NCBI GenBank assembly: GCA_900316985.1
Contig: ONFE01000022.1
Location: forward strand, 1 to 36,341
Length of the DNA: 36,341 bases
Reading direction: 5' to 3'
Origin: an uncultured Prevotellaceae bacterium
GTDB lineage: Bacteria; Bacteroidota; Bacteroidia; Bacteroidales; Bacteroidaceae
A model generated the notes under the pieces. It saw nothing but the letters and a program-made list of their open reading frames with translations, was not told the origin of the DNA and did not search any database. Shown one piece after another: positions 36,021 through 36,341 of this stretch (positions are counted from its first letter, which is position 1; each line of letters starts with the position of its first letter). Both the position numbers and the translations under genes were made by a program.

Positions 36021-36341
36021 TTACTTACCTTCTTCCAAAGGAACAGCATAGTATGCCTTCTTACCCGTAGAGAAGACTCCCTGGATAAAGAGCACCGGCT
36101 CCTTGCTGGTAGAGGCAGCCTTTACGGCTTCCTGAAGTTGTTCGATGGTCTTCATAGGCTCGTCGTTTACTTTCTGGATGATGAATCCCTTGGGAACGCC
36201 TGCATTCTTCAATGCGCCACTGTTCACCTTGATAACTTCCAGACCGTAGCTGATGTTCAGTTGCTCCTTCTGCTCCTTGGTTACTTCGCGGAAGTTGCCG
36301 CCCAGTACGTCGAGATCAGCGGTCTTCACCACATTGGTGTT
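36021..36341 (-). CDS. C-terminal part of a DegP/HtrA-type periplasmic serine protease
   Basis: About 106 residues; the N-terminus lies beyond the window edge. The visible part is a PDZ domain: YGLEVIKVNSGALKNAGVPK, then GFIIQKVNDEPMKTIEQLQE and EPVLFIQGVFSTGKKAYYAV. This matches the second PDZ of Do-like proteases, which degrade or refold damaged envelope proteins. The catalytic domain is not visible, so the assignment rests on the PDZ and general resemblance. It ends in a good terminator. Confidence 0.82.
   Translation of the reverse strand, partial: NTNVVKTADLDVLGGNFREVTKEQKEQLNISYGLEVIKVNSGALKNAGVPKGFIIQKVNDEPMKTIEQLQEAVKAASTSKEPVLFIQGVFSTGKKAYYAVPLEEGK

Overview
The window comes from a member of the Bacteroidota, most likely a Prevotella-type genus (Prevotellaceae). 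The evidence is: repeated Bacteroidota-type promoters (TTTG/TTG, about 20 bp, then TAnnTTTG); an ATP synthase operon that opens with the beta and epsilon genes; a sodium-pumping NQR; a GldE homologue next to ssb; a primary sigma factor of only 287 residues; and a BspA-like leucine-rich-repeat surface protein with a Prevotella-style C-terminal tail. Most of the window is core chromosome. Identifications were made by reading the sequence, with no database search.

Layout. 1-3438 (-): a TamB-like envelope protein whose C-terminus lies outside the window. 3563-9252 (+): the complete nqrABCDEF operon, divergent from tamB and closed by a strong terminator. 9523-11109 (-): prs (PRPP synthetase) and a ThiE/TenI-like protein. 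11237-12403 (+): carboxynorspermidine decarboxylase. 12496-12944 (+): four tRNA genes (Gly-GCC, Leu-CAG, Leu-GAG, Gly-GCC). 12979-15274 (+): an unknown conserved protein, ssb and gldE. 15433-21655 (-): lon, tgt, lptG and a RhlE-like helicase, packed as an operon. 22284-29552 (+): the complete F1Fo ATP synthase operon (atpD-C-I-like-B-E-F-H-A-G). 29643-31688 (-): the BspA-like protein, with a long structured leader. 31988-33105: a gene-free stretch crowded with repeats. 33106-35887 (-): rpoD, a secreted protein, an HprK-like kinase and an S24/S26 peptidase-like protein. 36021-36341 (-): the C-terminus of a DegP/HtrA protease.

How the genes work together. NQR oxidises NADH, reduces quinone and exports Na+. 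The ATP synthase uses an ion gradient, but its c subunit lacks the residues expected for Na+ binding, so the two complexes may be coupled through a Na+/H+ exchanger elsewhere. TamB, LptG, DegP and Lon all serve envelope assembly or protein quality control. RpoD and the clear -7 boxes make the promoter assignments fairly secure.

The most unusual parts are non-coding. 32175-33076 holds five different repeat architectures: 9-bp tandem repeats facing an inverted copy, a 30-bp perfect inverted repeat, two separate 22-bp tandem arrays, and CCTACTAC hairpins. The BspA leader can fold into a rod of about 117 nt. A self-contained transcription unit beside lon appears to encode a 23-residue hydrophobic peptide. 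A short promoter-to-terminator unit at 15343-15438 looks like a small RNA. The atpD upstream region carries a cluster of TTGCGA sites.
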